A stretch of 64,000 nucleotides of DNA from Maylandia zebra. Its lineage: Eukaryota; Chordata; Actinopteri; Cichliformes; Cichlidae. Below are positions 20,527-33,700 of the stretch, in pieces. The stretch covers positions 69,076,251 through 69,140,250 of the forward strand of contig NC_135173.1 of assembly GCF_041146795.1 (NCBI RefSeq). Reading direction: 5' to 3'. Numbering within the stretch: position 1 is the stretch's first letter; every line of letters begins with the position of its first letter. A program made the translations under genes and the position numbers. The notes beneath the pieces were generated by a model, which was given only the letters and a program-made list of their open reading frames with translations, searched no databases and had not been told where the DNA came from.

Positions 20527-23500
20527 TCAGCCGTCCTCGCCGAGCGATGGGCCGACGCCCCCGCTCACGCTCACCCCCGCCCGCTGACAGCAGTCCCACA
20601 GCCGCCGAAGGCGCTCCGAGGCCCCGCCGTCCGCTGCCTCCAGCAGCAGACGCTACAAGGGTGTGGGGGGGACAAAGGGAGGGATAAACAAAGGTTGGGG
20701 GGGGGGTGGGGGGGGGGGCATGCGGGAGGGGGACGGGGACGGAGGGCAGGTGAACATGCTGTATACAGGTGAGTCAAACTGTTTATAGTCACATGGTCAT
20801 AGAATACGAGGCAGTACAAGCCAATCAGCATGGGCCGACGCCCTATCTGAACAGCTGATCTCAGATCTACTACAGGGCCACACACTCTGACCAATCAGAT
20901 TCCAGCATTTCTTTTCCCAGTCCAAGTTTTTAGGACCCCCCCCCTTCAGATCTGAGCGCAGCTGTCCAATCACAGCTTGTCTAATGTGATGTCATTATCT
21001 GTGTGTGTGTATATTACATGTTTCCACAGGGCTGCGCTCAGTGGGAGGTTCTGCAGGGCCTGCTGGAACATGTGACGCACCTGAAACACAACAAGGGGGC
21101 GGAGACAAACACCACTGAGTGCTCAGCTAGACTCCACCCTCTTTTCTTGATTTGATTCAGTCTCAGACTCACCTCAGCTCGCTCCTTTAGCTCCTCCTCC
21201 ACAGCAATTGCTCTATGAACATACGCACACACACACACACACAATCAGGACGCAGTAATCATTGATCACTGATCTGGCGGGACTGTCGACACGCACTCAC
21301 ATTTTCCAGCTGCTCAGACACTTGGGGGTGTTACCGCTCAGCATCCGGGCCTGGAACTTCAGGTGCTCCACGTTCCCATCCAGCCACTCCTGGTGCAGCA
21401 ACCTGAGCAGACACACAGCAGTGACATCGCTGATGTGGGCAGAGCTAAACTGTCCCTGCGGTCGGATGATTTAAATCCAACGACAAACAGGAAGTAGATG
21501 TATTTTCCATCTCATTACTGGAGTCAAATCACTGACAAGTGGCATTAAGCTCCACCCAGTCCTCCTCCAAGTGTGTACCTGAGGCCCAGCTCAGTGTTAT
21601 TGGGCATAGTGTAGCACAGTCTCTCCAGAACCAGTGCATGCTGGGATGGCGGCAGGCAGCTCAGGTAAAGCGCGACCACCTGCAGAGGGAGACATGACAT
21701 CAGCAGACTACAACTACAGACCTGCCGCTGAGCAAGGCAGCGAGCGCTCACATCTGTGTGACGACGGCACGGAGTCGTGACATCACGCAGGTGAAGATGG
21801 CGTGTGGCAGCAGACTCGACCTCTGACCTTGTTGTGGAAGCGGTAGCAGCTCCAGAACTCTGCGGCGTTGAAGGGGAGCTCGAGTCTTGAGGGGGTGGTG
21901 CTGAGGCAGCGCTGGACCAGGTCTGAGAACGTCCTGGACTGTGAGGCGGCGGTGGCGGCGCGGGCCTGCGGGCTGCAGCTGAACGTCAGGTAACTGCAGA
22001 GAGAGGGAAACTGTGAGCAGCGGGCGCGTGCGGTCGAGGAGGAAGTACCTGTGGCAGGTGAACTCACTCCATCCACAGCCTGTGAAGCTCCTCCAGCTGG
22101 GTGACCGCCCCCAGTGCGCGCTCAAACGCCTCTGCCGCGTCCTCCACCGAGCCGTGCAGCCACTGCCACCGACTACAACGACAGTGAGCACGTTAACCCT
22201 ACTGCGCCCGCTTTCATCATCACCGCAGGACGCCATTTATGAAACCTTAAACACCAACCAGTGAATGAGGTGGAGGAAGCTCATCTGCTGGCTCAGCCGC
22301 TCCTGCAGCTCCTTCTTGATGACGGGACCTCCCAGCAGCTCGGAGGAAGAGGAGAAGCCCAGGATGTGCCTGAGGGAGGAAGAACAGAGCGCCATCAGCT
22401 GTCCGTGCGGACTACAGCTGGGAAGACGGAGGCGTCGGGACGTACCGCAGCACATCTACGGGCGTCCTCGGACTCTGCTCGTCCTCGCAAAGCGACAGCA
22501 CGAAGCCTCTGAACAGCGGCGTGATGGCGCCCGCCTCCTCCTGTGGACACAGAGACTGTTCTTAGCGTCGAGAGGCGGAGCTTAAACTTTATTCACAGAC
22601 TCACGGTCGAGCTCACCTGAGCCATGAGGAACTTGCAGCAGTGGTAGAAGACCTCGGCGTTGTGGGGGCATTCGGCCAGAGCGTGGAGCCACATGCTGAC
22701 CGCCCGGTCGCCGCTCCCGCCGTGCAGGTGGAGGTCGGCCACAGCGTCTCGCAGAACGCACGACTCGGGACAGAACTCGAGCAGCGACTCGCACAGCGCG
22801 ACGCCCTCGCTGTACCTGCGCACACACACAGCGAGGCGCTTCATAGACCACGATGTCACCGAGCACAAACAGATTTGACCTTTGACTTCACAGCTGTTCA
22901 CAAACCTGACACGATGACATCACACGAGAGAACAAACATGGCGCACTCCGCACTGACCTCACAGGTGACCTCGCGTCACCACACCTGCTCCTCTGGTCAG
23001 GTACGGTGCGGCTCACTAACCGTGTGGCGAGCGTGACGAGGTCAACCGACCAATCACAGAGTCAGAGCGGTCTGAGGTGGGCGGGGCTCTGATTACTCGA
23101 ATGTTCATCCCGCTTCCTCACAGTGTGATGTCAGCAGCGAGCTCACCTTTGTAGCAACTTGTAGAGGAAGATGAGGTTGGTGTGCAGAGGAAGGCAGGCC
23201 AGCGTCCCCTCGCTGTCAGATGCGTGGTCGTCGCTGCACTGACGGACGCCATCTGAGAGGAAACAGTCACACAGGAAGTGGAAACCAGTTAAGCTTAGGG
23301 AGACAAGAACCTCGCGTGTCTGCTGGGTCGCAATGCCATACCTTGGAAGAGAGCGATGAGGATGTCGGCAGGCGTGCTGATGTCCTGCGGCGTCCTCCAT
23401 GGCAGCAGGAACGGCTCCCTGCTGACTACACGGGACGGGCCGGACTCCGCGGGGTCATACAGGCACGCCGGCAGTCGGTCGAACTCCGTCAGGTGGATGT

Positions 23501-24784
23501 AGGAGAGCCAGAGCAGCGCCCGGTCGGCGGCCATCAGGTGGTCGGCGATGCTCCGGTCCTGAGGTGACTTCAGAGCGTTCTGAGAGGAGAAATCCAGACA
23601 GCAGATGTCACGTCACATTAGTCCCGCCCTCTGGAATACAGGTGACAGCCAGTCATGTGGCCCCCAACATGGCTGCACACTGACGTAAACAGCTGTGTTT
23701 GTTGTTTGTTTTTTTAGGAACCTGATTCTTTAAACTCTGTGAAAAATGTTCGTCCCACTCTGACGTTACGTTTGTGGTGCACAGCGTGAGGCAGGTGCCC
23801 GAGGTCGCGGCTCACCTGCAGGACGGCGAGCGCGCTCTCCAGCCGGCCCGTGAACAGGCTCAGCTGGACTCTGTAGAGCAGCGCCTCCATCAGCTCGAAG
23901 GACAGCATCTCTGTGACTCCAGACGACGCCTCGGCGAGGAGGAACTGCAGCAGACGCTCGCACACGTAGTCTTTCCCTTCAAATGAGCTCTCCAGGTTCA
24001 GGTACTGAGCAGCAGAGGTCAGAGGTCATTATGACATTTACCTGATAAACAACGATAAACCCACCAACGCGCCACTGTTAGCCCACTGAGCTGTGCGGTG
24101 AGCTAGCGGCTCCTGCAAGCAAACCACGCTCACTTACGTTCCACCACACTCTGTAGTCAGGGGCGTGCTCCACCGCCATCTCGCACATCTCCTGCACCTC
24201 CTCCCGGCTGCCCCGCCTGGAGAACAAGGACAGGTAATGGCTCCACACCTCGGGATTATCGCAGTTGCTCTCCAAAGCGCGTGACAGCGTGTTCAGGGCG
24301 GCTTCCAAACACTCTGCCGCAGAGCTGCAGGGGACAGATTCAAGGTTAAAGGGGGTGGAGCTCCGCAGCACAGACCTTGAGGTAGGCGGGGACTTACGTC
24401 TCGCTCTGACTGAGGTATTTGAAGGCGAGCTTGATCCACAGCTGAGTGTCTCGGGGGCTCTCCAGGACGCTGGCCTCCAGGTTGGCGATGTCGTCCGTCT
24501 CACTGATGAAGTAGCGTTTGTCCTCCGAGGTGACGCACGCGTCCAGAGCAGAGAGGCCGGCGTGAGCGCCGCTGTCTGCACGCACACAGACACACGTGAG
24601 CTCACTCAGACCTGCCACGGAGGAAACGACGAAATCCTCCCCGTTCACTAACCTCTGCCAGGTGTCACGTGACCGGCCGCCATCCCCTCGTCGCCGCTGC
24701 CGTCGTCCTCGGGACTGAGGTCACTTTGCGTCGATGGCTTCGGCCTCCACCTCCTCGCATCCTTGTAGGTGGTGTAGGGCGGGA
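20527..24784 (-). other. zfc3h1: zfc3h1 C-terminal half-a-TPR (HAT)-like repeat region, exons 21-36
   Basis: Exons 22-36 (residues about 1417-2084) encode repeated helical pairs of HAT/TPR type, with recurring segments such as [20 protein letters not shown] and [14 protein letters not shown]. Such arrays are protein-interaction scaffolds in RNA-processing factors. All introns here are short and every junction keeps frame. The last exon matches the human C-terminus only in part and ends after SLGEDG. Confidence 0.85.
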
Positions 24785-27700
24785 CTGAAGATGGAGGGGA
24801 CAGGTGAGAAGCACGGAAGCGGCTGGAGCAGTGGGCGTAACGTTACGGGAATGCTGACCTACCGTGGCGCTTGCTTTCGTTGACTTTGCTGACGAGGAGG
24901 ACGGCCTTCTGGTCGACGCCCATGCGGTCCTTGTTAGAGCCGAACAGCCTCTTCATGTACTTCTCTGCAAACAAACACAAACACCTGAGCTTCCACGTGA
25001 CACACCTGCCGACCACCAGACCGAGGCTTCGCACCCACCGCACCTGTGGCGGCGCACACGTCCTCGTCCGAGCTGCCGTCGGAGCAGCCGATCAGCGACA
25101 GGTCGTAGGACAGGATGTCCTGGAAGAGCTGGTTCCCGCTCAGAGTGCAGTTCCTCATGTGCTGCCTGCGGCGCAGAGGGACAAACATTAAACAGGAAGA
25201 GCTACAGACTCAGGCGGGTAACATTATCGTCACGGTAACAGGGCGACACATCACGCAAACGTGCCGCTGCGTTGTTTTACTTTGTGGTGTGACGTCCACC
25301 AGCGATCATCGGGGTGTGTGCACACTCAGCGGTCAGGCTCAGGAATATAACCCGCACGTGCCCGCCGTGAGGTTTCACAAAGACATGCAGTGATTCTAGT
25401 TGCTCCGTGTTGCTGGTTAACCAGCTTTTATCCGACTGTTCAAACTTTAAACTGTTCTTCTCTCTCTGCTGATGCCGGCTATATCTTTTGGTGCTCATAA
25501 CTTTCACACTAGGGCTGGGCCATATTATACCGTTCACGGTAATACCGGTATAATGTTAGGCAACGATAGGAAAATGAAATATCGCGATAGAATGAGTAAA
25601 ACGCGCATGCGCAGTGGCTTTGTTTTCATACGCACATGGCCGATTGTTGAGTGAAACAGATGAACCAGAACTGGTTTGTAAAAACTAACCCAACTTCCGT
25701 GATGTGGAACTGGTTTGGTGTTTGTCCGTCAGATACACAACAAAGCACATTTTTTTGCAGAACATGCAAGCGGCCGTTGTTATTGTCGTATTTGTCGGAC
25801 TAAGATGCTCTTAAATCTGGGAGTAATCTGGGTCCTAAACTCCGTATGCTTCAGGTCAAACAACACTGCAGCATCACTGAGAGTTAAAAACTGTCTAAAT
25901 TCTTTCATCTTTAATAAAACGTTCAGCATTGCTGCTTTACCAGGTGTAACTATAAAGTTTAACTTCCAGGCATCCATGAAAACAAAAGTTATTACATTTA
26001 ACGGAATTAGAAGTTAGCAGGAAGCTAGCAGAAGTTAGCTCGCTAGTTTCGCTAGTTAGCTAAGCATGATATAGCATGTTCTGACTGAGAGATTTCTGAA
26101 AAAAATCAAACGTACAGCTCTGCTATCACTTCCAACATAAATGAAGACAGGAAACTAAACAGCAGTGACGTTTGTAGGGTTACTGAAGTTGGGCTAGCTG
26201 GTATATAATGATGTGCTACGTGATCGCTAGCGACACAGCTATGTTAGCATAACATAAACAGTGAAGGAGGACGATCACCAACACTTTTCCACTTATAAAA
26301 GTTAACGTGAAGGTTCCTGATGGATAGAGACAAATGCAATCGCATGGCAGGATGCTGTAAACGGACCAAACTTCAGTCAGGAGAACAACTGAGATAATCC
26401 ATCCACAATACGAGGTTAGTCATTCATATACTGCAACAACATGGGAATAGAGCAGCTGCCAGAGAATTCAACATTAATGAATCAATGGTACAGAAGTGGA
26501 GGAAGCAAGAAGAATGAGTTTAATAAAGTTTGATTTATCTGACTGCTTTGTTTCGCTTAATGTGCCTTACAGTGGGGCAAAAAAGTATTTAGTCAGCCAC
26601 CGATTGTGCAAGTTCCCCCACTTAAAATGATGACAGAGGTCAGTAATTTGCACCAGAGGTACACTTCAACTGTGAGAGACAGAATGTGAAAAGAAAAATC
26701 CATGAATCCACATGGTAGGATTTGTAAAGAATTTATTGGTAAATCAGGGTGGAAAATAAGTATTTGGTCACCTCAAACAAGGAAAATCTCTGGCTCTCAC
26801 AGACCTGTAACGTCTTCTGTAAGAAGCTTTTCTGTCCCCCACTCGTTACCTGTATGAATGGCACCTGTTTGAACTCATCATCTGTATAAAAGACACCTGT
26901 CCACAGCCTCAAACAGTCAGACTCCAAACTCCGCCATGGCCAAGACCAAAGAGCTTTCGAAGGACACCAGGAAAAGTATTGTAGACCTGCACCAGACTGG
27001 GAAGAGTGAATCTACAATAGGCAAGCAGCTTGGTGTGAAAAAATCAACTGTGGGAGCAATCATCAGAAAATGGAAGACATACAAGACCACTGATAATCTC
27101 CCTCGATCTGGGGCTCCACGCAAGATCTCATCCCGTGGGGTCAAAATGATCATGAGAACGGTGAGCAAAGATCCCAGAACCACACGGGGGGACCTGGTGA
27201 ATGACCTGCAGAGAGCTGGGACCAAAGTAACAAAGGTCACCATCAGTAACACACTACAACGGCAGGGAATCAAATCCCGCAGTGCCAGACGTGTTCCGCT
27301 GCTGAAGCCAGTGCATGTCCAGGCCTGTCTGAAGTTTGCCAGAGAGCACATGGATGATACAGCAGAGGATTGGGAGAATGTCATGTGGTCAGATGAAACC
27401 AAAGTAGAACTTTTTGGTATAAACTCAACTCGTCGTGTTTGGAGGAAGAAGAATACTGAGTTGCATCCCAAGAACACCATACCTACTGTGAAGCATGGGG
27501 GTGGAAACATCATGCTATGGGGCTGTTTTTCTGCCAAGGGGACAGGACGACGGATCCGTGTTAAGGACAGAATGAATGGGGCCATGTATCGTGAGATTTT
27601 GAGCCAAAACCTCCTTCCATCAGTAAGAACTTTGAAGATGAAACGAGGCTGGGTCTTCCAACATGACAATGATCCAAAACACACCGCCCGGGCAACAAAG

Positions 27701-30700
27701 GAGTGGCTCCGTAAGAAGCATTTGAAAGTCCTGGAGTGGCCTAGCCAGTCTCCAGACCTCAACCCCATAGAAAATCTGTGGCGGGAGTTGAAAGTCCGTG
27801 TTGCTCGGCGACAGCCCCAAAACATCACTGCTCTCGAGAAGATCTGCATGGAGGAATGGGCCAAAATACCAGCTACTGTGTGTGCAAACCTGGTAAAGAC
27901 CTATAGTAAACGTTTGACCTCTGTTATTGCCAACAAAGGTTATGTTACAAAGTATTGAGTTGTATTTTTGTTATTGACCAAATACTTATTTTCCACCCTG
28001 ATTTACCAATAAATTCTTTACAAATCCTACCATGTGGATTCATGGATTTTTTTTTCACATTCTGTCTCTCACAGTTGAAGTGTACCTCTGGTGCAAATTA
28101 CTGACCTCTGTCATCATTTTAGGTGGGGGAACTTGCACAATCGGTGGCTGACTAAATACTTTTTTGCCCCACTGTATAATCCCGTGCACCTTATGGTCCG
28201 AAAAATGTGTACTGCACACTGCAGTTTAATGTTGCAAAGCACCTCTTTTTAACTTCAGTGGATATTATACATGGTTATGCTCAGGATATGTCAGCCCATT
28301 TCTACTGGAAATGCCTTTTGGTTAAATTTTCAGCAAGGAATTTGCATTTGCACTGTTAAATTTTTATAAAGCTTTAATGTACATAAAAACCAGCTTCTTG
28401 TTTAAGTGAAAATAAATGGAAGGTTGTCTTTTTGCACTAGTAATGTTGTGGAGTTGTATTTTGTCTCGCATCAATTATATCGTCAGTTATATCGTTATCG
28501 CAAATTTTCAAATATATATCGTGATAAATATTTTTGGCCATATCGCCCTGATCTATTTCACACTTTTTAAAATATTAAGATTTCTATGCCGTTCTTTGGC
28601 CCATTAAAATGAATGAACAAGCGTAGAGCTGGGCGATAGAACGATGACGATATGTATCGCGAAATAACTTTTTCTCGATAGAAAAATTATTGTGATAGAC
28701 CTCGCCGCTCTTGTCCTCTTAAAAAAAAGAAAAAAAAGAAGGACAGCCAATCCAAATGAAGTAGCGCAGAGCCGAACCAATCACAGCCGCAGTGTCACGT
28801 CACGTGACTTGTTACGTACAGCACAAGTGCCAAGCCGCACGTGTGTATTTGTTTTGGGAAGCAGCCAGCCGCCGTGCCGCCGGGTAATGGAGGAAATGAG
28901 TGTGCCGACTAGAGAAACATCAACCGAGAGCGTGACCGAAGGTTACCGAAGAGAAAACAGATGATGGTTCCAATGCCGGAGAGATTGTCGAACGGAAGAG
29001 CCACAGAAGCTCCGCAGTGTGAAGGTATTTCTGCTATTTCAAGTCTGACAAAAACAGAGCAGCCACTGTAAATGTGCCGAAAGCAAGTCTGGAAATACGA
29101 TAAAGCGGTGCAGCTCAGTCTCTGACTGGAAGCGCTGATTCATCATTCGGCTTTTGTCAGACTAAAGTAACTGTTAAAACTGTTTGAAAAGCTCAGCTAT
29201 ACAACAAGGAGAGATTGAGAATTTCCTTTTAGTTCTCAGTTTATTTGATATTGACAAAAGTTAGTCAGTTTTGTCTGTTATTCTGTAAAACAAACTAAGA
29301 TTTATTTTTAGAATTAATATTTTGTTTCTAAGTGGAATTGACAGTTTAGTCTGTTTCGTTTGTTCTATTTTGAAACTTAAACGCTTTAGCGGCTGCCTTT
29401 TGTGTAGTTTGCAATATTTGCCTTTATTTATCTGAAAAAGTCTCATGTTCCTTAAGTACATCTACCCTGTTGAACTTATTATGGGAAATAAATATTTAAA
29501 TAAAAACAAGCTGCTGATTATTTCACATTTTACTTGTGAGCAACGGCACATTTAAATCTTACAAATATAGTTATTTGGCTGATATCGTGATAGATATCGT
29601 TATCGCCTGAAATGAAAAACACATATCGTGATATGAAAAAAACCGCCCAGCTCTAAACAAGCTCAGTGCGATGAGCAGCGGTTCTCAGAGCAGGAGGCCC
29701 GGGTTTGAATCTCGCCCGTGGAAACATGTTTCACGAGACAGCTCAGGGAATCGTCTTGTATTTCTGCTAATTCATTACAATTCTGCAATTTTTATGATTT
29801 CAGCAGCTCTTCTAATGTGTACTTCAGCTTCTTCAGCTTTTCAGCAGATTCCACTACACGGCATTCACACCGCACTTTCGCAGGAAATGCAACTTTTTCT
29901 AGTTTATGTCTGTGAGCACAAAGCTGACACTGGGAGACTTTGTGTCAAAGTAACTGAGGATAAAAACATGAAGCAGACTTTCCTGGCCTGCCTTTTTATA
30001 GCAGATAACCTTAAACATATTCTGCAGTCGATCAAACACTGAAGAAAACCATAAATCAACATGTGAACGTTACCTGAGGTTTGATTACAGAAGCTGAGCA
30101 ATCGTTTAGGTTTAAATTTCTTCAGTTTGAACAGCAGAGATGAGGCTTTGATGTCAAAGTAAAACAGCGAAAGTCATGACGAAGTTCATCAAACGTGAAG
30201 CTCAGTTTGATCTGCTTTTGCTGCTGGTTCAGTGAACTTGGGTTAGAATAATGATAATGATAATAATGATAATAATGATGATAATAATGATAATAATAAT
30301 AATGATAATAATGGATTGCATTTATATAGCGCTTTTCGGGACCCCTCAAAGCGCTTTACAACACCACTATTCATTCACTCTCGCATTCACACTGGTGGAG
30401 GCAGCTACAGGTGTAGCCACAGCTGCTCTGGGCAGACTGACAGAGGCGAGGCTGCCATATCGTGCCATCGGCCCCTCTGGCGGTTAGAGTGATGCAACCT
30501 GCAGCTTCAGGATCTGTGAGCTTTTGGCCTTCAGCCCGACGGCGTGTCTGTGGACGTGCCATCAGGTGAAAGATCCACGCTCTGTTTTTACATCCTCGTA
30601 GCTGCTCTCACTTACTGCTTTAGCTGTTTGTTGAAATATTTCCTGAGCTTTAACCGGAGATACATTTAAATGCAAAAATCGATTCAGGATTTAATGAATT

Positions 30701-33700
30701 GATATCACGTTATTCAAATAGTTTGTTTTGTTGTTTTACACCCCGCTCACCATCTGCAGCCGTCGTCGTTGCACGTTCCCGTGAGGTCGAAGCGGCAGAA
30801 GCACTTCTTTGCTTCGATGGCGTTGCTGTACGTCACCGAGCTCAGAGACAGCTTCTCCTTGGTCCTGTAGTACGGGCTGAACCTGAGCGGGAGGACACAG
30901 CTGTGAGCCGACCGCACAGACCACATACGAGCTCTGCTGCTGTCGGTACGACGGAGCTACCTGTAGGACCTGAAGGCCAGCAGAGGGCTGTGGTACGGTC
31001 CGAAGGGAAGCGGCCTCAGCTCCAAGCCGCCCGACGAACTCACCGCTGTCTCCACCTCAGCCGGAAACACCTGGATGACCGGACACACAGAGCGTTAGCG
31101 TGAAATTCCCCCGAGACCTTCAGCTGCCCCTCTGACAGTCTCCGCTCACCTGTGCAGCGAGGGCGGGGTCCACGTCCTCCCCCAGCACCTGCAGCTCCAT
31201 CAGCAGCAGATCTCCCAGAGGTGTCTTCTGTCTGTACAGCCGCTGCAGGGCGTCCACGTCCAGCCCCGCGAACATCTCGGCAGGAAGCTCCACGCCTGTC
31301 GAGCCACTGGGCAGCGCCTTCACGGGCTTGGCGGCAGTGCCGACGTCTTTGGGCGGAGCCGAGCTCGTGGCGTCCAGGTGGGGTTTGGTGAAGGAGCAGC
31401 TGGACTGACGGAAGGAGGAGCGACGGCCGCCTCTGGCCGCAGCAGCGGGCGCAGGTTCTGGTTCGTGATCCTCGGCCTCCGCGGGGTCCTCGCTGTCCAG
31501 CGTCAGCTTGTCCTGGGAGAGGTCGTGCAGCGAGGGCTGCGGCGGCGGCTGGACCTGAGGGTCCGGGGGCGTGGCGGATCGCAACGGCGGCTCTACGGGG
31601 AGCTCTGGCAGGACGCCTTTGTTTCGCAGCACCTGCGCCTCCTTCAGCTTCTGGATCTTCAGCGCGTACTCGGACTCGAGCTGCTGCAGTCGTTGCTTCT
31701 GAGCGATGAGCTCGGCAAAGTGGCGCTCAGAACCGCGGGGCGCTGCGTCACGCCGCGGCAACTTGCTGAGCTGGAAAGGATAACGTTACGCAGGGTAAAC
31801 ACACCTGCACACAGCGGCGCTCCATCAGAGCTTTCTTATAGTTTTATCGGCGGGTGCATGTAACCACCAACGCCTCTGAATCCATGGTTACCGGCGCCGT
31901 GAGGAGCTGCGTGAGCGCAAGCGTCCTCTGTAACAGCCCGAGTTCGTTTAGCCAGCGCCTCCCCACTGTGGGTCCCACCCTGATCCTTGCCTCAGCTGTT
32001 CATTAGCTGACTGGATGGGTAATTAGCTTTATTAGCTAACCAGCCAGCTAACTACAGCTAACTGCCTCACCTGTAAGTTTCAACAGCAATTCTTCATGCA
32101 ACTGTTTTTTCAGAATAAAAGCCTCTCTGGCTGAGTGTTTCTCTGCTGAGGAGACAAACACACAACCTGCAGGTTCCACAGAGAAACAGGAAGACTCACC
32201 GCGGGCCGGCTGGAGTCCGCTCGCCGTTTGGGCGCCCTGCCGGCGGCCAGGTGAGCCTGCACCAGCTCCTGCTCCAACCGCACCGCCACCGTCTTCTTCA
32301 CGGAGACCCGCTGCTCCACCCGGTGGACCTGCAGAGGACGTGGAGGCGGTCAAACGACACCAAACAAAGAGACTTCACAGCAGCCAGGAGGAGTCTGAGC
32401 TTCATGTCCTGCATCTGAGTGCCGCCGTGCTGACGCCACATTGGGGTCGTGTAGATTTAAGAGAAACACCCAACAGCGAGTTGGGGCGGTAAACTTGGCG
32501 TACCTGCTCGCGCAACTTCCTGAGGAGCGTCTTGTTGGCGCCGACGATCCTCTCCGACGCCTGCAGCTGCTCCCTCAGTTTGGCCACTTTGGCCTCGGCG
32601 GCCTTCAGCGACTCGTTCTTCTTCAGCTCCTGCTGCAGCAGGTGTCGCAGCACGGCCTCGTCTCTCTGCAGCAGCTCCCTGAGGGCAGCAGACTCCCACA
32701 GTCAAAGCGGCGCCACCGAAAACCTCACACCAGCTCCCGGTGTGTTTTAAGATCTCACCTGTGTTTGCTGAGCTTCAGCTCGGCCTCGCTCAGCTTCAGC
32801 TCCACCGCTGGCTTCAGGGAGGAGTCGATGGAGTCTGCAGTGGCGGGCGAGGCGGAGCCACGAGGGCTCTGTTCCTTCATCATCCTCTGCCTCTCCCTGC
32901 TGTGAGCGTGCACACCCACAGAGTTAGTAAAAGTCTTTGTGTGTGTGTGTGTTTGAGAGAGGTCACGTGGGTACCTGGCGATCTCCTCTTTGAGTAGGCG
33001 GTACTCGGCCTTCTTGGCGTCAGGCAGAGCCTCTGGCGTTCGGACCGGGTTGTTCTCCTTCTCAGAGGCCGACGCTCCTTTTGGCTTCGCCGCCTGAGAA
33101 ATAAGAAGTTCAGAGTCGTGACATCATCACGCAACGCCGCAGACACATTCCGGCTGCACAACGATCGTCGTCGTGCCCGGACGGTTCAGGTGAACGCACT
33201 CACCTCCACCGTCCTTCGGGCCTCTTTGATCATGAACTCCAGGCCGCCAAACACCGCCTGCGATGAGCTGCAGGCGTCCATGTCCGAGTCGCTGTCGTCA
33301 GAGTCGTTGAGAGAAACCACCACCGTCTTATGTCTGGGCAGCTGGGCAGACAGGTGAGGGGCAGACAGGTGAGGGGCAGACAGGTGAGGGGCAGACAGGT
33401 GAGGGGCAGTTTCAGGCTCCATGTTTGTTTCTAAATAAGGAGCGGTGTGCAGCGAGCCTCTTACCACAAGCGGTGCTCTGGCGGCGAGGTGTGCTCTGGC
33501 GGCCTTGTTTGGGCGGGGCTGAGGCACCGTGTTCAGACTGACCGTGCTCAGGTTTCCTCTGGGTGGAGGCTGAAGGTCTGCAGGGGGAGGCCCACCTGGA
33601 GAAGGAGGAGCGCTGGAGCTCTTCTGCAGAGAGAAAATCATCATCATCATCATCATCAGCACAATCTAAACATGACATCATCACGTGACGCCGCGGACCT

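Larger units (their letters stand above)
25511..28555. mobile_element. hAT-like DNA element interrupted by a Tc1 transposon
   Basis: Left end is AGGGCTGGGCCATATTATACC; the right end contains the complementary GGCCATATCGCCCT, then GATCTA. Both sides are flanked by TTTCACACT (25502-25510 and 28556-28564). Without the Tc1 insertion it is about 1.4 kb. At 26434-26517 one frame reads [12 protein letters not shown] followed by a Trp/Lys-rich tail and stop, resembling an N-terminal helix-turn-helix exon of a transposase. It is probably an internally deleted, non-autonomous derivative. Confidence 0.55.
25044..30882 (-). other. zfc3h1: zfc3h1 CCCH zinc finger, split by intron 18
   Basis: Exon 18 ends inside the finger and exon 19 completes it: C1283-x7-C1291-x4-C1296-x3-H1300, with the surrounding sequence CRFDLTGTC nearly identical to human. 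The tryptophan codon between the third Cys and the His is interrupted by the 5.6-kb intron 18 (25166-30750), in which several transposons have accumulated. Confidence 0.9.

Noticed and set aside
26917..27864. 315-codon minus-strand frame
   Set aside because: Exact antisense of the Tc1 transposase; no conserved motif of its own.
31378..31863. 161-codon plus-strand frame
   Set aside because: Antisense shadow of zfc3h1 exon 16, whose minus-strand translation matches the human protein; GC-rich exons create long opposite frames.
33342..33415. CRISPR-like array
   Set aside because: Direct 15-bp units without spacers in a vertebrate intron; a minisatellite.
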